From the NCBI GenBank assembly GCA_964555565.1, contig CAZKTF010000133.1:1-9959 (forward strand): a DNA stretch of 9,959 bases, in the 5' to 3' direction. The position numbers and the translations under genes are program-made. The notes below the pieces were generated by a model. That model was given only the letters and a program-made list of their open reading frames with translations. It was not told the DNA's origin and searched no databases. The stretch comes from CAZKTF01 sp964555565 (lineage in GTDB: Bacteria > Planctomycetota > JAJSAM01 > JAKLKS01). Positions 1 to 6,135 of this stretch are shown piece after piece. The stretch's first letter is position 1; every line of letters starts with the position of its first letter.

Positions 1-866
1 CCCGCCCCGCAGGGCCGCCCGCCGAGCGCCCCGGCCCGCCGCCCCGCCGCCGCCAGTTCCAGCGTGCGCGCCGTGTGGAACCCCGGGAAAAGCCTCCTCC
101 GTGCGCGCGAATCCCGTTCCATCCCGCGTGCCGCGGCCCGGAGGTCCCCGGCCTCGAGCGCCGCGCGGACCTCCACGGCCGCCGCCGCCACCTCGCGGAA
201 GCCCCGCCGCACGCCGGCGTCCCGGTCGAGGAAGGCCCGCACGACGCGCCAGTTGTTCGCGGCGCTCGCGTGGGAGACCCCGGTGTAGGCCAGCACGAGG
301 CGCCGCGCCAGCGCGCGGGGGTCCGCCCGGAGCGGCTCCCGGACCACCGCACCCGGGCCGTAGCGGAAGGCGTTGAGGCCCCCGTGGACCGAGGCCAGGT
401 GGTCCTGCGTGCCGGGGGGGACCCCGAGGACCCGTCCCTCCACGTCGCTCGCGAATCGCGCGAGGTCGCCCGCGGGTACCCTCCTCCGCCCCGCCCGCGC
501 GAGCGCCCCCGCGAGCGCCACCGCCAGCGCCGAGGAGCCGCCGAGGCCGGACCCCGGGGGGACGCCGGACTCGGTCTCGACCTCGGCGCCGCGGCCAGGG
601 TCGAGGGCGGCCAGCATCTCCGCGGCGAGCCGGTGGCGCGCCCGGGCCCGCGCCGTGGCGATCGAGGGGAAGCGTTCGACGCTCCCGCGATCCAGGGCGC
701 TGAGGACCACCCGCCGGTCCCGCCGCAGCGTGACCCGCGCCCGGACCCGCAGCGCCAGCGCGAGGTTCACCGTGAGGGGGTCCTCGAGCATCAGGTACAC
801 CGGCCAGATGTCGAGGGTCCCTCCCGCGAGGTCTACGCGGGTGGGGGCCGTGGCCTCGACGATCAT
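1..866 (-). CDS. GHMP-family sugar/heptose kinase, partial at left edge, apparent frameshift near its C-terminus
   Basis: Cytoplasmic small-molecule kinase of the GHMP superfamily, which phosphorylates sugars or related metabolites with ATP. The start is typical of the D-glycero-D-manno-heptose 7-phosphate kinase-like branch: APTRVDLAGGTLDIWP at residues 8-22. The glycine/serine-rich ATP-binding motif PPGSGLGGSSAL is at residues 103-114, and GTQDHLASVHGG follows at 152-163. The ATG at 866 gives the conserved N-terminus. The gene lies 10 bp downstream of endonuclease V on the same strand, so the two are probably co-transcribed. Oddity: the starting frame reads sensibly to about residue 255 (near position 101) and then becomes low-complexity. 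Another frame then reads RRLFPGFHTARTLEL followed by RRAGALGGRPCGAG, the family's usual C-terminal glycine motif. One base therefore appears to be missing around 95-105. The C-terminus lies outside the window. The family call is firm; the sugar substrate is not determined. Confidence 0.87.
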   Translation of the reverse strand, partial: MIVEATAPTRVDLAGGTLDIWPVYLMLEDPLTVNLALALRVRARVTLRRDRRVVLSALDRGSVERFPSIATARARARHRLAAEMLAALDPGRGAEVETESGVPPGSGLGGSSALAVALAGALARAGRRRVPAGDLARFASDVEGRVLGVPPGTQDHLASVHGGLNAFRYGPGAVVREPLRADPRALARRLVLAYTGVSHASAANNWRVVRAFLDRDAGVRRGFREVAAAAVEVRAALEAGDLRAAARGMERDSRARRRLFPGFHTARTLELAAAGRRAGALGGRPCGA

Positions 867-873
867 GGGCGGG

Positions 874-879
874 ACTCTA
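874..879 (-). promoter_or_regulatory. -10-like TAGAGT 7 bases before the GHMP kinase ATG
   Basis: On the minus strand TAGAGT overlaps the nfi stop codon TAG and ends 7 bases before the ATG at 866. Because the TAG is fixed as a stop codon and the gene is probably co-transcribed with nfi, this may be coincidental. No Shine-Dalgarno site is present. Confidence 0.25.
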
Positions 880-1560
880 CCGCGGCCGGCGAGCGGCGGC
901 CGCGGCCTGCCCGACCACGCGGTCCGCGAGGAAGGTCGGCTCCGGGAGCCGGTGGCCGGCGGCCAGGCGGAGGACCAGGCGGAGCGCGCCGCGCGCGTCC
1001 ACGCGGTGGCCCGGAGAGACGAAGACCGGGCGGCCCCCGTCGCGCAGGCGCACCGCGAAGCCCACGGTCTCGCCGCGGTGGACGAGCGGCACCGCCTTCC
1101 CCGCGGCCCGGGGCACCGGCACGTGCTCGCCGACGAGGACGGACTTGGCCACCCCGATGGAGGGGATCCCGGAGAGGAGTCCCAGGTGGCTCGCGACCCC
1201 GAACCGCCGCGGGTGGGCGACCCCGTGGCCGTCCACGAGGAGGAGGTCGGGCCGGCACCGGAGCCGCCGGAGCGCCGCGAGGAACGCCGGGGCCTCCCGG
1301 AAGGAGAGGAGGCCTGGGACGTAGGGGAACCGGAGCGGAGCCCCGGCGAGGACCCGCTCGATTTCCTCGAGTCCCGGGAGGCGCAGCACCACCGCCGCCG
1401 CGAGGACCCGCCCGCCGGCGTAGGCCCCGTCGAGGCCCGCCACGAGCCGGGGGCGGAACCCCGCCGGAGCGGCGAGGACCACGCGGGCGGCGAGCCGGCG
1501 CTGGAGGGCCGCCGCCTCGCGCGGGGCGAGGTCGAAGCGGTGGGCGCGGGCGAGCCGCAT
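877..1560 (-). CDS. nfi: Endonuclease V (deoxyinosine 3' endonuclease)
   Basis: Repair nuclease that nicks DNA (or RNA in some lineages) one phosphodiester bond 3' of deoxyinosine, the product of adenine deamination. The 227-residue length matches the family (about 210-230). Active-site positions can be read directly: Asp44 in VAGLDGAY, Tyr80 and Glu89 in FPYVPGLLSFRE, Asp110 in LLLVDGHG, and His116 in GVAHPRRFGVASH. This matches the known Asp/Tyr/Glu/Asp/His arrangement of bacterial enzymes. IPSIGVAKS (132-140) and VSPGHRVD (181-188) are further family signatures. The ATG at 1560 is chosen because homology begins soon after it; no Shine-Dalgarno site precedes it, and a -10-like hexamer sits 6 bases upstream. 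It is divergent from the C26 hydrolase with only 36 bp between starts, and leads into the GHMP kinase. The C-terminus is alanine/arginine-rich and unremarkable. Confidence 0.96.
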   Translation of the reverse strand: MRLARAHRFDLAPREAAALQRRLAARVVLAAPAGFRPRLVAGLDGAYAGGRVLAAAVVLRLPGLEEIERVLAGAPLRFPYVPGLLSFREAPAFLAALRRLRCRPDLLLVDGHGVAHPRRFGVASHLGLLSGIPSIGVAKSVLVGEHVPVPRAAGKAVPLVHRGETVGFAVRLRDGGRPVFVSPGHRVDARGALRLVLRLAAGHRLPEPTFLADRVVGQAAAAARRPR

Positions 1561-1566
1561 GGTCCC

Positions 1567-1572
1567 GGTATA
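1567..1572 (-). promoter_or_regulatory. Weak -10-like element for nfi, leaderless geometry
   Basis: On the minus strand TATACC lies exactly 6 bases before the nfi ATG. It lacks the conserved final T, so it is the weakest of the set. There is no recognisable -35 at the usual distance and no Shine-Dalgarno site in the 36-bp divergent gap. Confidence 0.35.
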
Positions 1573-1584
1573 GCGGACGTTCGA

Positions 1585-1590
1585 TACAAT
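1585..1590 (+). promoter_or_regulatory. -10 box TACAAT, leaderless geometry, for the C26 hydrolase
   Basis: TACAAT matches the bacterial -10 consensus at 5 of 6 positions and stands out in very GC-rich DNA. It is followed by 6 bases (CCCTGC) and then the ATG at 1597, so transcription would begin at or within a base of the start codon. No Shine-Dalgarno site is present. No convincing -35 is visible at 17 bp. Confidence 0.6.
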
Positions 1591-1596
1591 CCCTGC

Positions 1597-2292
1597 ATGG
1601 CCCGCCGCCGCCCCGTCATCGGGATCACGTTCATGAGCGAGTCCCGGGCGCGCCCGGAGAAGGAGGCGTTCTACCTGGACGGGCTCCGCGCGGCGGGAGG
1701 GGAGCCGCTCCCGCTCCGGCCCGGGGCCGAGGAGGAGGGGGTGCCGGAGCTGCTCCGCCGCCTGGACGGGCTCCTCCTCGCGGGCGGGGACGACGTCGCC
1801 CCGGAGCTCTACGGCGAGGAGCCGCACCCGAAGCTCGCGACGGTGGACGGGCCCCGCGACCGGCTGGAGCTCCTCCTCGTCCGCGCCGCGGCCGCGGAGG
1901 ACCGGCCCGTGCTCGGGATCTGCCGCGGGATCCAGGTGATGAACGTCGCGCTCGGGGGCTCCCTCGTGCAGGACATCGCCGACCAGGTCCCCGGGGCGGT
2001 GGACCACGTCCAGGGGGCGCGCCACGCGGTCCGGGTGGAGCGGGGGTCGCGCCTCTACGAGATCCTGGGCGCCGAGACCCTCGAGGTGACCTCCTTCCAC
2101 CACCAGGCCGTGAAGCGCCCGGCCGCGGGGCTGCGGGTCACCGCGCGGTCGCCGGACGGGGTGATCGAGGCGGTGGAGCGGTCCGGGGCGCGCTTCCTCC
2201 TCGGCGTCCAGTGGCACCCGGAACGCCTCCCGGCCGGGGAGCCGGCCGGCGGCGGCATGCTCCGCGCCCTCGTCACCGCCTCGGGCGGTTGA
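1597..2292 (+). CDS. Gamma-glutamyl-gamma-aminobutyrate hydrolase family protein (peptidase C26, PuuD-like)
   Basis: Cytoplasmic class-I glutamine-amidotransferase-fold hydrolase of 231 residues, the usual size for the family. The catalytic triad is readable: nucleophile Cys109 in the elbow LGICRGIQVMN, His207 and Glu209 in GVQWHPE. Other C26 signatures are LLAGGDDVAPELYGE (61-75) and SFHHQAV (167-173). Relatives hydrolyse gamma-glutamyl bonds; E. coli PuuD releases GABA from gamma-glutamyl-GABA in putrescine catabolism. Its position 85 bp upstream of, and on the same strand as, an arginine decarboxylase fits a polyamine role, but this is inference, because C26 members also serve other gamma-glutamyl substrates. 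The ATG at 1597 is favoured because PVIGIT, the first beta strand, starts six residues in. Translation probably starts on a leaderless transcript. A GC-rich hairpin separates it from the next gene. Confidence 0.92.
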   Translation: MARRRPVIGITFMSESRARPEKEAFYLDGLRAAGGEPLPLRPGAEEEGVPELLRRLDGLLLAGGDDVAPELYGEEPHPKLATVDGPRDRLELLLVRAAAAEDRPVLGICRGIQVMNVALGGSLVQDIADQVPGAVDHVQGARHAVRVERGSRLYEILGAETLEVTSFHHQAVKRPAAGLRVTARSPDGVIEAVERSGARFLLGVQWHPERLPAGEPAGGGMLRALVTASGG

Positions 2293-2327
2293 TTCCTTCG
2301 GGGCCCCCCCGGGCGCCGTAAGATCCG

Positions 2328-2354
2328 GACCCCCGGTCGGGAGCCGGGGGGGTC
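2328..2354 (+). other. GC-rich hairpin between the C26 hydrolase and the arginine decarboxylase
   Basis: GACCCCCGG (2328-2336) pairs with CCGGGGGGGTC (2344-2354) with two bulged Gs and a 7-base loop. It ends 6 bases before the ribosome binding site of the decarboxylase. It could be a weak intrinsic terminator of the upstream gene (there is no T-tract) or a leader structure. A -10-like TAAGAT at 2319-2324 lies just upstream, but without a -35 this is weak. Confidence 0.35.
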
Positions 2355-2360
2355 GCGGGC

Positions 2361-2370
2361 GAGGAGGAAG
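2361..2370 (+). promoter_or_regulatory. Shine-Dalgarno site of the arginine decarboxylase
   Basis: GAGGAGGAAG ends 7 bases before the ATG at 2378. It is the only strong purine-rich ribosome binding site in front of a gene in this window and fixes the start of the decarboxylase. Confidence 0.8.
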
Positions 2371-2377
2371 ACGCGGG

Positions 2378-2923
2378 ATGCGCGTACCGACGAAGCTGTT
2401 CCTCACCAAGGGCGTGGGCCGTGCCAACGCGCGCCTGGCCTCCTTCGAGGTCGCGCTCCGCGACGCCGGGGTCGCCAACTACAACCTCGTGCGCGTCACG
2501 AGCATCTTCCCGCCCCGCTGCCAGATCGTCCCGCGCCAGGAGGGGATCAAACTCCTCGACCCGGGGCAGATCCTCTACATCGTCCTCGCCGACAACGCGA
2601 GCAACGAGCCGCACCGGCTCATCGCCGCCTCGATCGGACTCGCCGTCCCGAAGGACCGCAACACCCACGGCTACCTCTCCGAGCACCACTCCTACGGCGA
2701 GACCGACGAGCGCGCGGGGGAGTTCGCCGAGGAGCTGGCGGCCGAGATGCTCGCCACCAGCCTCGGGCTGGAGTTCGACCGCAACTCCTCCTGGAAGGAG
2801 AAGGAGCAGGTCTACAAGATGTCCGGGAAGGTCGTCCGCACCGTGAACATCACCCAGACCGCCGTGGGCCACAAGAACGGGGAGTGGACCACCGTCGTCG
2901 CCGCCGCGGCGTTCTGCGGCTGA
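2378..2923 (+). CDS. pdaD: Pyruvoyl-dependent arginine decarboxylase (PvlArgDC)
   Basis: Converts L-arginine to agmatine plus CO2, the first step of putrescine synthesis, using a self-generated pyruvoyl group rather than pyridoxal phosphate. The 181-residue length is normal. Family landmarks: VPTKLFLTKGVG at the N-terminus, NYNLVRVTSIFPP around the cleavage site, SIGLAVPKD at 85-93, and HHSYGETDERAGEFAEELAA at 102-121. Autocleavage is expected between Thr41 and Ser42, with Ser42 becoming the pyruvoyl cap of the alpha chain and residues 1-41 the beta chain. The Thr-Ser pair resembles the chlamydial AaxB site rather than the Ser-Ser of Methanocaldococcus. A strong Shine-Dalgarno site supports the ATG at 2378. 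The next two pathway enzymes, aguA and aguB, lie 3.2-5.2 kb downstream on the opposite strand. AaxB-like proteins can act in acid resistance, but aguBA nearby favours a biosynthetic role. Confidence 0.95.
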   Translation: MRVPTKLFLTKGVGRANARLASFEVALRDAGVANYNLVRVTSIFPPRCQIVPRQEGIKLLDPGQILYIVLADNASNEPHRLIAASIGLAVPKDRNTHGYLSEHHSYGETDERAGEFAEELAAEMLATSLGLEFDRNSSWKEKEQVYKMSGKVVRTVNITQTAVGHKNGEWTTVVAAAAFCG

Positions 2924-3034
2924 CCGTCGCAGGGGCTCGGGGGGCCGCCCGTTCCCCCGCCGACCCCGCCGTGAACATCCCGTAACGCGCCGCCCCCGTC
3001 CCCGAGGCCCGCCGACCGCGGTACGCCCGTTGCG

Positions 3035-3040
3035 TAGGGT
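3035..3040 (+). promoter_or_regulatory. -10-like TAGGGT 5 bases before the ATG at 3046
   Basis: TAGGGT fits TANNNT and ends 5 bases before the start. It also contains AGGG, which could be read as a poor Shine-Dalgarno core at short spacing, so this is an ambiguous member of the leaderless-type set. Confidence 0.3.
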
Positions 3041-3045
3041 CCGGC

Positions 3046-5130
3046 ATGCGCATGTGGCTCCCCGCGGCGCTCGGCGCGGCGGGCGCGATGGTGGTCGGTC
3101 TGCAGACGCCACGATCGGGATCCGGCGGGCCTCCAGCCCTTCCCGTGGAAGCGGCCGGGATCGCCGAGGACGCTCCCCGCGCCCCGGCCCTCGCGGGCCC
3201 CGTTCGCGCACGGGTCGTTCCTGGTGCGGCGTCGGGAGCCCCGCTCGTCACCCGCCGAACGGCTCCCGACAGGCAGGTGGTCGCGGGTCGCGTGGTGGAC
3301 GAGGAGGGTCGCGGGGTCGCGGGCGTGACGATCTCGGGCCCGTTCGTACGCGGCCGGGGGCAACACCACTACGGCGGGGCGGTCCTCTCTTGGAGCGGGG
3401 CTTCCGATGCGGATGGGGTGTTCCGCATAGCCGTGGGGGAGCTTCCTCCGCCGGAATGCCGGGACGACACGACGGACCTCTCCGCGGATGGGTATGTCCA
3501 CACCCAGGTCCCGGTGACGGAATCCGAGTGGCGGGTCCTCGAGCGGGGCGGCTCGCTGACGGGGATCCGCATCGTGCTGCGCCGCGCGGCGACGATCGGC
3601 GGGCGGGTGACACGGGCCGACGGCGGTCCGGCTCTGGGGGCGAGGGTCTTTCTCCTGGAGGAGGCAGACGGGGCCGCACCGGATCGCGCGCTGAAGGTCG
3701 GGACTGGCGGGGGATTCCTGCTGGAGGGGATCGACCCGGCCCCCCGCCAGTTCCTCGTCGCCGAGCTGCTGGGCGTCCGTTCGGAGCCGTTGGCGCTCGA
3801 GGGGCGACTCGTCGGGGGCCGGTCGAAGGAGATCGACCTCTTCCTTCCGGACCTGGACCTGGCCCGCTACCTCGCGGAGGGCTGGTGCCCCGTTTCGGGC
3901 GTCGTCCTCGACGACGGGGGGCGGCCCCTGGCCGGCGCGGAGGTCCGCGGCCCCCGCGCCCACGTGTCTCCCGGGGATGGGGGCGCCGGCACGACGGACG
4001 GGGAGGGCCGGTTCGAGATGCTGCTGCCGGTGGACCTCCGGCCCCTCGACGGCGACGAGGTCCTCGAGGTCCAGGCGCCCGGGTTCGTGCCCGCGCGCCT
4101 GCTCGGTTCGGCCGTCCTGCGGGGGGTCCTGGAGAGTGGGGGGCATCTGGAGGACCTCCGCATCGTCCTGGCCCGGGGGGCCACGCTCGAGGGATCCGTG
4201 GTCGATGAGCAAGGGCGACCGATCGCCCGGGCAACTGTGCAACTTACGGATCAGCCGGAGGGCCGGGACCCGCCCGTCGCCGGGTGGGAGCGCTTCCAGT
4301 CGGACGAGCAGGGCCGGTTCCGGATCCCCGACCTCGACCCGGAGCGGGCGCTGTACCTCTACGCGGATGCCGACGGCCGCACGCCGACGCGGGTGCCCCT
4401 CCTCGGGCGCCTGCAGCACGGGCGGACCATCGCCCTCGACATCCGCCTCCCGGCCCTCCGCGAGGTCCTCCTCACCGTCCGTCTGGATCCTTGGGTTGCC
4501 GGGATCTCCTGGGGCATCGACGGGGTCTGGACGGAGACAGAAGGGGGGCCGCAGTGGCGCGACACGACCGGGACGGGCCCGCATGACCTCACCGTGTGCG
4601 ACGCGGACGGCTCCTGGATGGCGTCCCGTCCCTTCGAGGTGCCCGCCGACGCGGAGGCGTATGAGGTCGTCGTGGACCTGCGTGGGCAGGTGCGCGTCGT
4701 CCGGGGCGCCGGCGGCGAAGAGACCTACCACCGGGGGACGCTCTCCGAGGGGGAGGTCACGCTCCGCGCGGAGGAGACCGTCCAGTCCTGCACACTTGTC
4801 CTCGTCCCGGACAGCCTCGTCGCAGACCTGGAGATCCGCGTGGGCGGGGTCAGGCAGTCCTGGGCGTGGCGGGCCGCGGCGTGCGCGTACGAGATGCGCG
4901 TGACCCCCGGCGCGCCGGGGGTCACGCTTCACTCGGGTGGAGTCGAATTCGCGCGGAAGTGGATCGACATCCCCCGCGACGCGGCCGAGTTCGAGGTGCG
5001 GGCGACCGGCCTCGGCGGGGAGCCGCTGGCCTCCGCGGTGGACCCGGGCGGAACCGGCGGTTTCGGCCGCGGCGAGATCCCGGACTTCCTCCACGTGCCC
5101 GAGGACCCGCCGCCCCCGGAGTACGAGTAG
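3046..5130 (+). CDS. Secreted protein with repeated carboxypeptidase-regulatory-like (beta-sandwich) domains
   Basis: 694-residue protein of unknown function. A short hydrophobic N-terminal stretch (residues 4-19, after MRM) looks like a signal peptide or anchor, and a Pro/Ala-rich spacer runs to about residue 75. At least four carboxypeptidase-regulatory-like units then begin with the typical strand-turn-strand 'GxVxDxxGxPxxGAxVxL' pattern: near 78-98 (VVAGRVVDEEGRGVAGVTI), 183-203 (TIGGRVTRADGGPALGARVF), 282-302 (PVSGVVLDDGGRPLAGAEV) and 380-400 (TLEGSVVDEQGRPIARATVQL). Three of them are followed by a 'TDxEGRF/SDEQGRF'-type second strand (for example DGEGRFEM near 318-325). Residues 470-694 are less clearly repeated and end in an acidic, proline-rich tail. 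Such domains usually act as structural or binding modules in exported proteins; no catalytic peptidase domain is present. It follows pdaD by 122 bp and converges with the TPR-like gene. The second ATG (3052) is an alternative start. Confidence 0.85.
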   Translation: MRMWLPAALGAAGAMVVGLQTPRSGSGGPPALPVEAAGIAEDAPRAPALAGPVRARVVPGAASGAPLVTRRTAPDRQVVAGRVVDEEGRGVAGVTISGPFVRGRGQHHYGGAVLSWSGASDADGVFRIAVGELPPPECRDDTTDLSADGYVHTQVPVTESEWRVLERGGSLTGIRIVLRRAATIGGRVTRADGGPALGARVFLLEEADGAAPDRALKVGTGGGFLLEGIDPAPRQFLVAELLGVRSEPLALEGRLVGGRSKEIDLFLPDLDLARYLAEGWCPVSGVVLDDGGRPLAGAEVRGPRAHVSPGDGGAGTTDGEGRFEMLLPVDLRPLDGDEVLEVQAPGFVPARLLGSAVLRGVLESGGHLEDLRIVLARGATLEGSVVDEQGRPIARATVQLTDQPEGRDPPVAGWERFQSDEQGRFRIPDLDPERALYLYADADGRTPTRVPLLGRLQHGRTIALDIRLPALREVLLTVRLDPWVAGISWGIDGVWTETEGGPQWRDTTGTGPHDLTVCDADGSWMASRPFEVPADAEAYEVVVDLRGQVRVVRGAGGEETYHRGTLSEGEVTLRAEETVQSCTLVLVPDSLVADLEIRVGGVRQSWAWRAAACAYEMRVTPGAPGVTLHSGGVEFARKWIDIPRDAAEFEVRATGLGGEPLASAVDPGGTGGFGRGEIPDFLHVPEDPPPPEYE

Positions 5131-5173
5131 CACCATCGCGGCAACGGCGGGCGGGGCAGACCTCCCCGGGCTC

Positions 5174-5192
5174 GGCCCGCCACTGGCGGGCC
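5174..5192. terminator. Possible bidirectional terminator hairpin in the convergent gap
   Basis: GGCCCGCC and GGCGGGCC form a perfect 8-bp stem with a 3-base ACT loop. It lies in the 87-bp gap between two convergent genes, where a terminator for both is expected. There is no T-tract on either side, so it is not a canonical intrinsic terminator. Confidence 0.45.
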
Positions 5193-5217
5193 TCGAAACC
5201 CCCGGGGACCCCCGCCC

Positions 5218-6135
5218 CTACGGTTTCTTGACCAGGATCTTCTCGTCGAAGTGCTTGACGAGCGCGGGGCGGAGGGCCTCGAAGTCCCTCTCGGGCTCCG
5301 CGGCGATCGGCTCCGGGTACATGGCCCAGAAGACGAAGGCCGCGAAGTCCTTCCCCTTCCTCTCGGTCGCGAGGCGCGCGAGGTCCTCGGGGACCTTCTT
5401 CCCGTCCTTCTTCACGTTGGCAGCCCCCCGCGCGGCCGCGGCGGCGGCGAAGAGCATTTCCCGGAATGTGAACCGCCAGGCCTTGCCCGGGAACTCGCGG
5501 GCGTAGGGCCCCTCGTACCGGTAGACGGCGCGGGCGAAGGCGTAGTAGATCCAGGGGAAGTCCTCCTCCCTGTCGGAGTCGGCGTACCCCAGGGGGACGG
5601 TCTTCTTCTCCTCCGGCAGGATCCACCCGCGGGGCTCGAGCCGGGGCCGGACGACCTTCCTCCCGAGGGGGGCGGCGACCGCGTCGAGGGCCTTCCATCC
5701 CTCGGGGTCGCGACGGTTCCCGAGGAGCGCGTCCCGGAGCGCGACGGCGGCCTCGGCGGTTTTCCCCGCGGCGAGGAGCGCGCGCCCGAGCAGCGAGCGG
5801 GCCGCGTGGAGCGCGGGGGACTTCCCGAGGAGCGCTTGGAGCGCGGCGACGGCCTCCTCCGCCTTGCCCCCGTCCAAGAGCCCCCGGCACCGCCCGATCT
5901 CGGCATTCTCGGCGTCGGCCGCGGGCGGCACGACCGCCTCGGGGGCCCGGGCCTCGTCGGGGACCTTCTTCACCTGGCGGATCACGTACTCGCGGTCCGA
6001 AAGGGTGATCCGCACGGCCAGCTCCGCGGGGTCCGGGTCCGGGACCACCCAGGGGTCGGCGGACTTCCCCTCCCCCGCGGCCCGAGCGGGGAGGAGGAGG
6101 AGCGCGAGGAGGAGGGCGGCGCGGGCCGGGGTCAT
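5218..6135 (-). CDS. Secreted TPR-like protein of unknown function, third gene of the aguBA operon
   Basis: 305-residue protein I cannot place in a named family. It starts with a clear signal peptide: a Leu/Ala-rich core at residues 6-16 and a probable cleavage after ARA (residues 17-19), so it should be exported. Residues 78-155 are Ala/Leu-rich helical repeats (GLLDGGKAEEAVAALQALL, then LLAAGKTAEAAVALRDALL) typical of tetratricopeptide repeats. The C-terminal half is aromatic and charged, with FPWIYYAFARAVYRYEGPYA near 193-212, and a lysine-rich end. Its ATG overlaps the aguA stop as ATGA, implying translational coupling, although the rest of that operon is cytoplasmic polyamine metabolism. 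TACAAT also lies 6 bases before the ATG, inside the aguA 3' end, so it may have its own leaderless promoter. It has no evident catalytic motif, and any link to polyamines rests only on position. Confidence 0.85.
   Translation of the reverse strand: MTPARAALLLALLLLPARAAGEGKSADPWVVPDPDPAELAVRITLSDREYVIRQVKKVPDEARAPEAVVPPAADAENAEIGRCRGLLDGGKAEEAVAALQALLGKSPALHAARSLLGRALLAAGKTAEAAVALRDALLGNRRDPEGWKALDAVAAPLGRKVVRPRLEPRGWILPEEKKTVPLGYADSDREEDFPWIYYAFARAVYRYEGPYAREFPGKAWRFTFREMLFAAAAAARGAANVKKDGKKVPEDLARLATERKGKDFAAFVFWAMYPEPIAAEPERDFEALRPALVKHFDEKILVKKP

Noticed and set aside
75..2321. 748-residue rightward open frame across the kinase, nfi and C26 genes
   Set aside because: It is a shadow frame common in very GC-rich DNA. 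Its translation is Pro/Arg/Gly-rich without domain motifs, while three genes in other frames have clear active sites.
877..2478. Extension of the nfi frame upstream to a 533-residue protein
   Set aside because: The added N-terminus is antisense to the C26 gene. Endonuclease V is a stand-alone protein of about 225 residues, matching the start at 1560.
2924..3045. Terminator or small gene between pdaD and the secreted repeat protein
   Set aside because: Only a loose GGGGG/CCCCC pairing is visible, without a T-tract, and no coding frame of convincing content exists in these 122 bases.
2812..5136. 774-residue leftward open frame opposite pdaD and the secreted repeat protein
   Set aside because: It is low-complexity with no recognisable motif and lies antisense to two well-supported genes.
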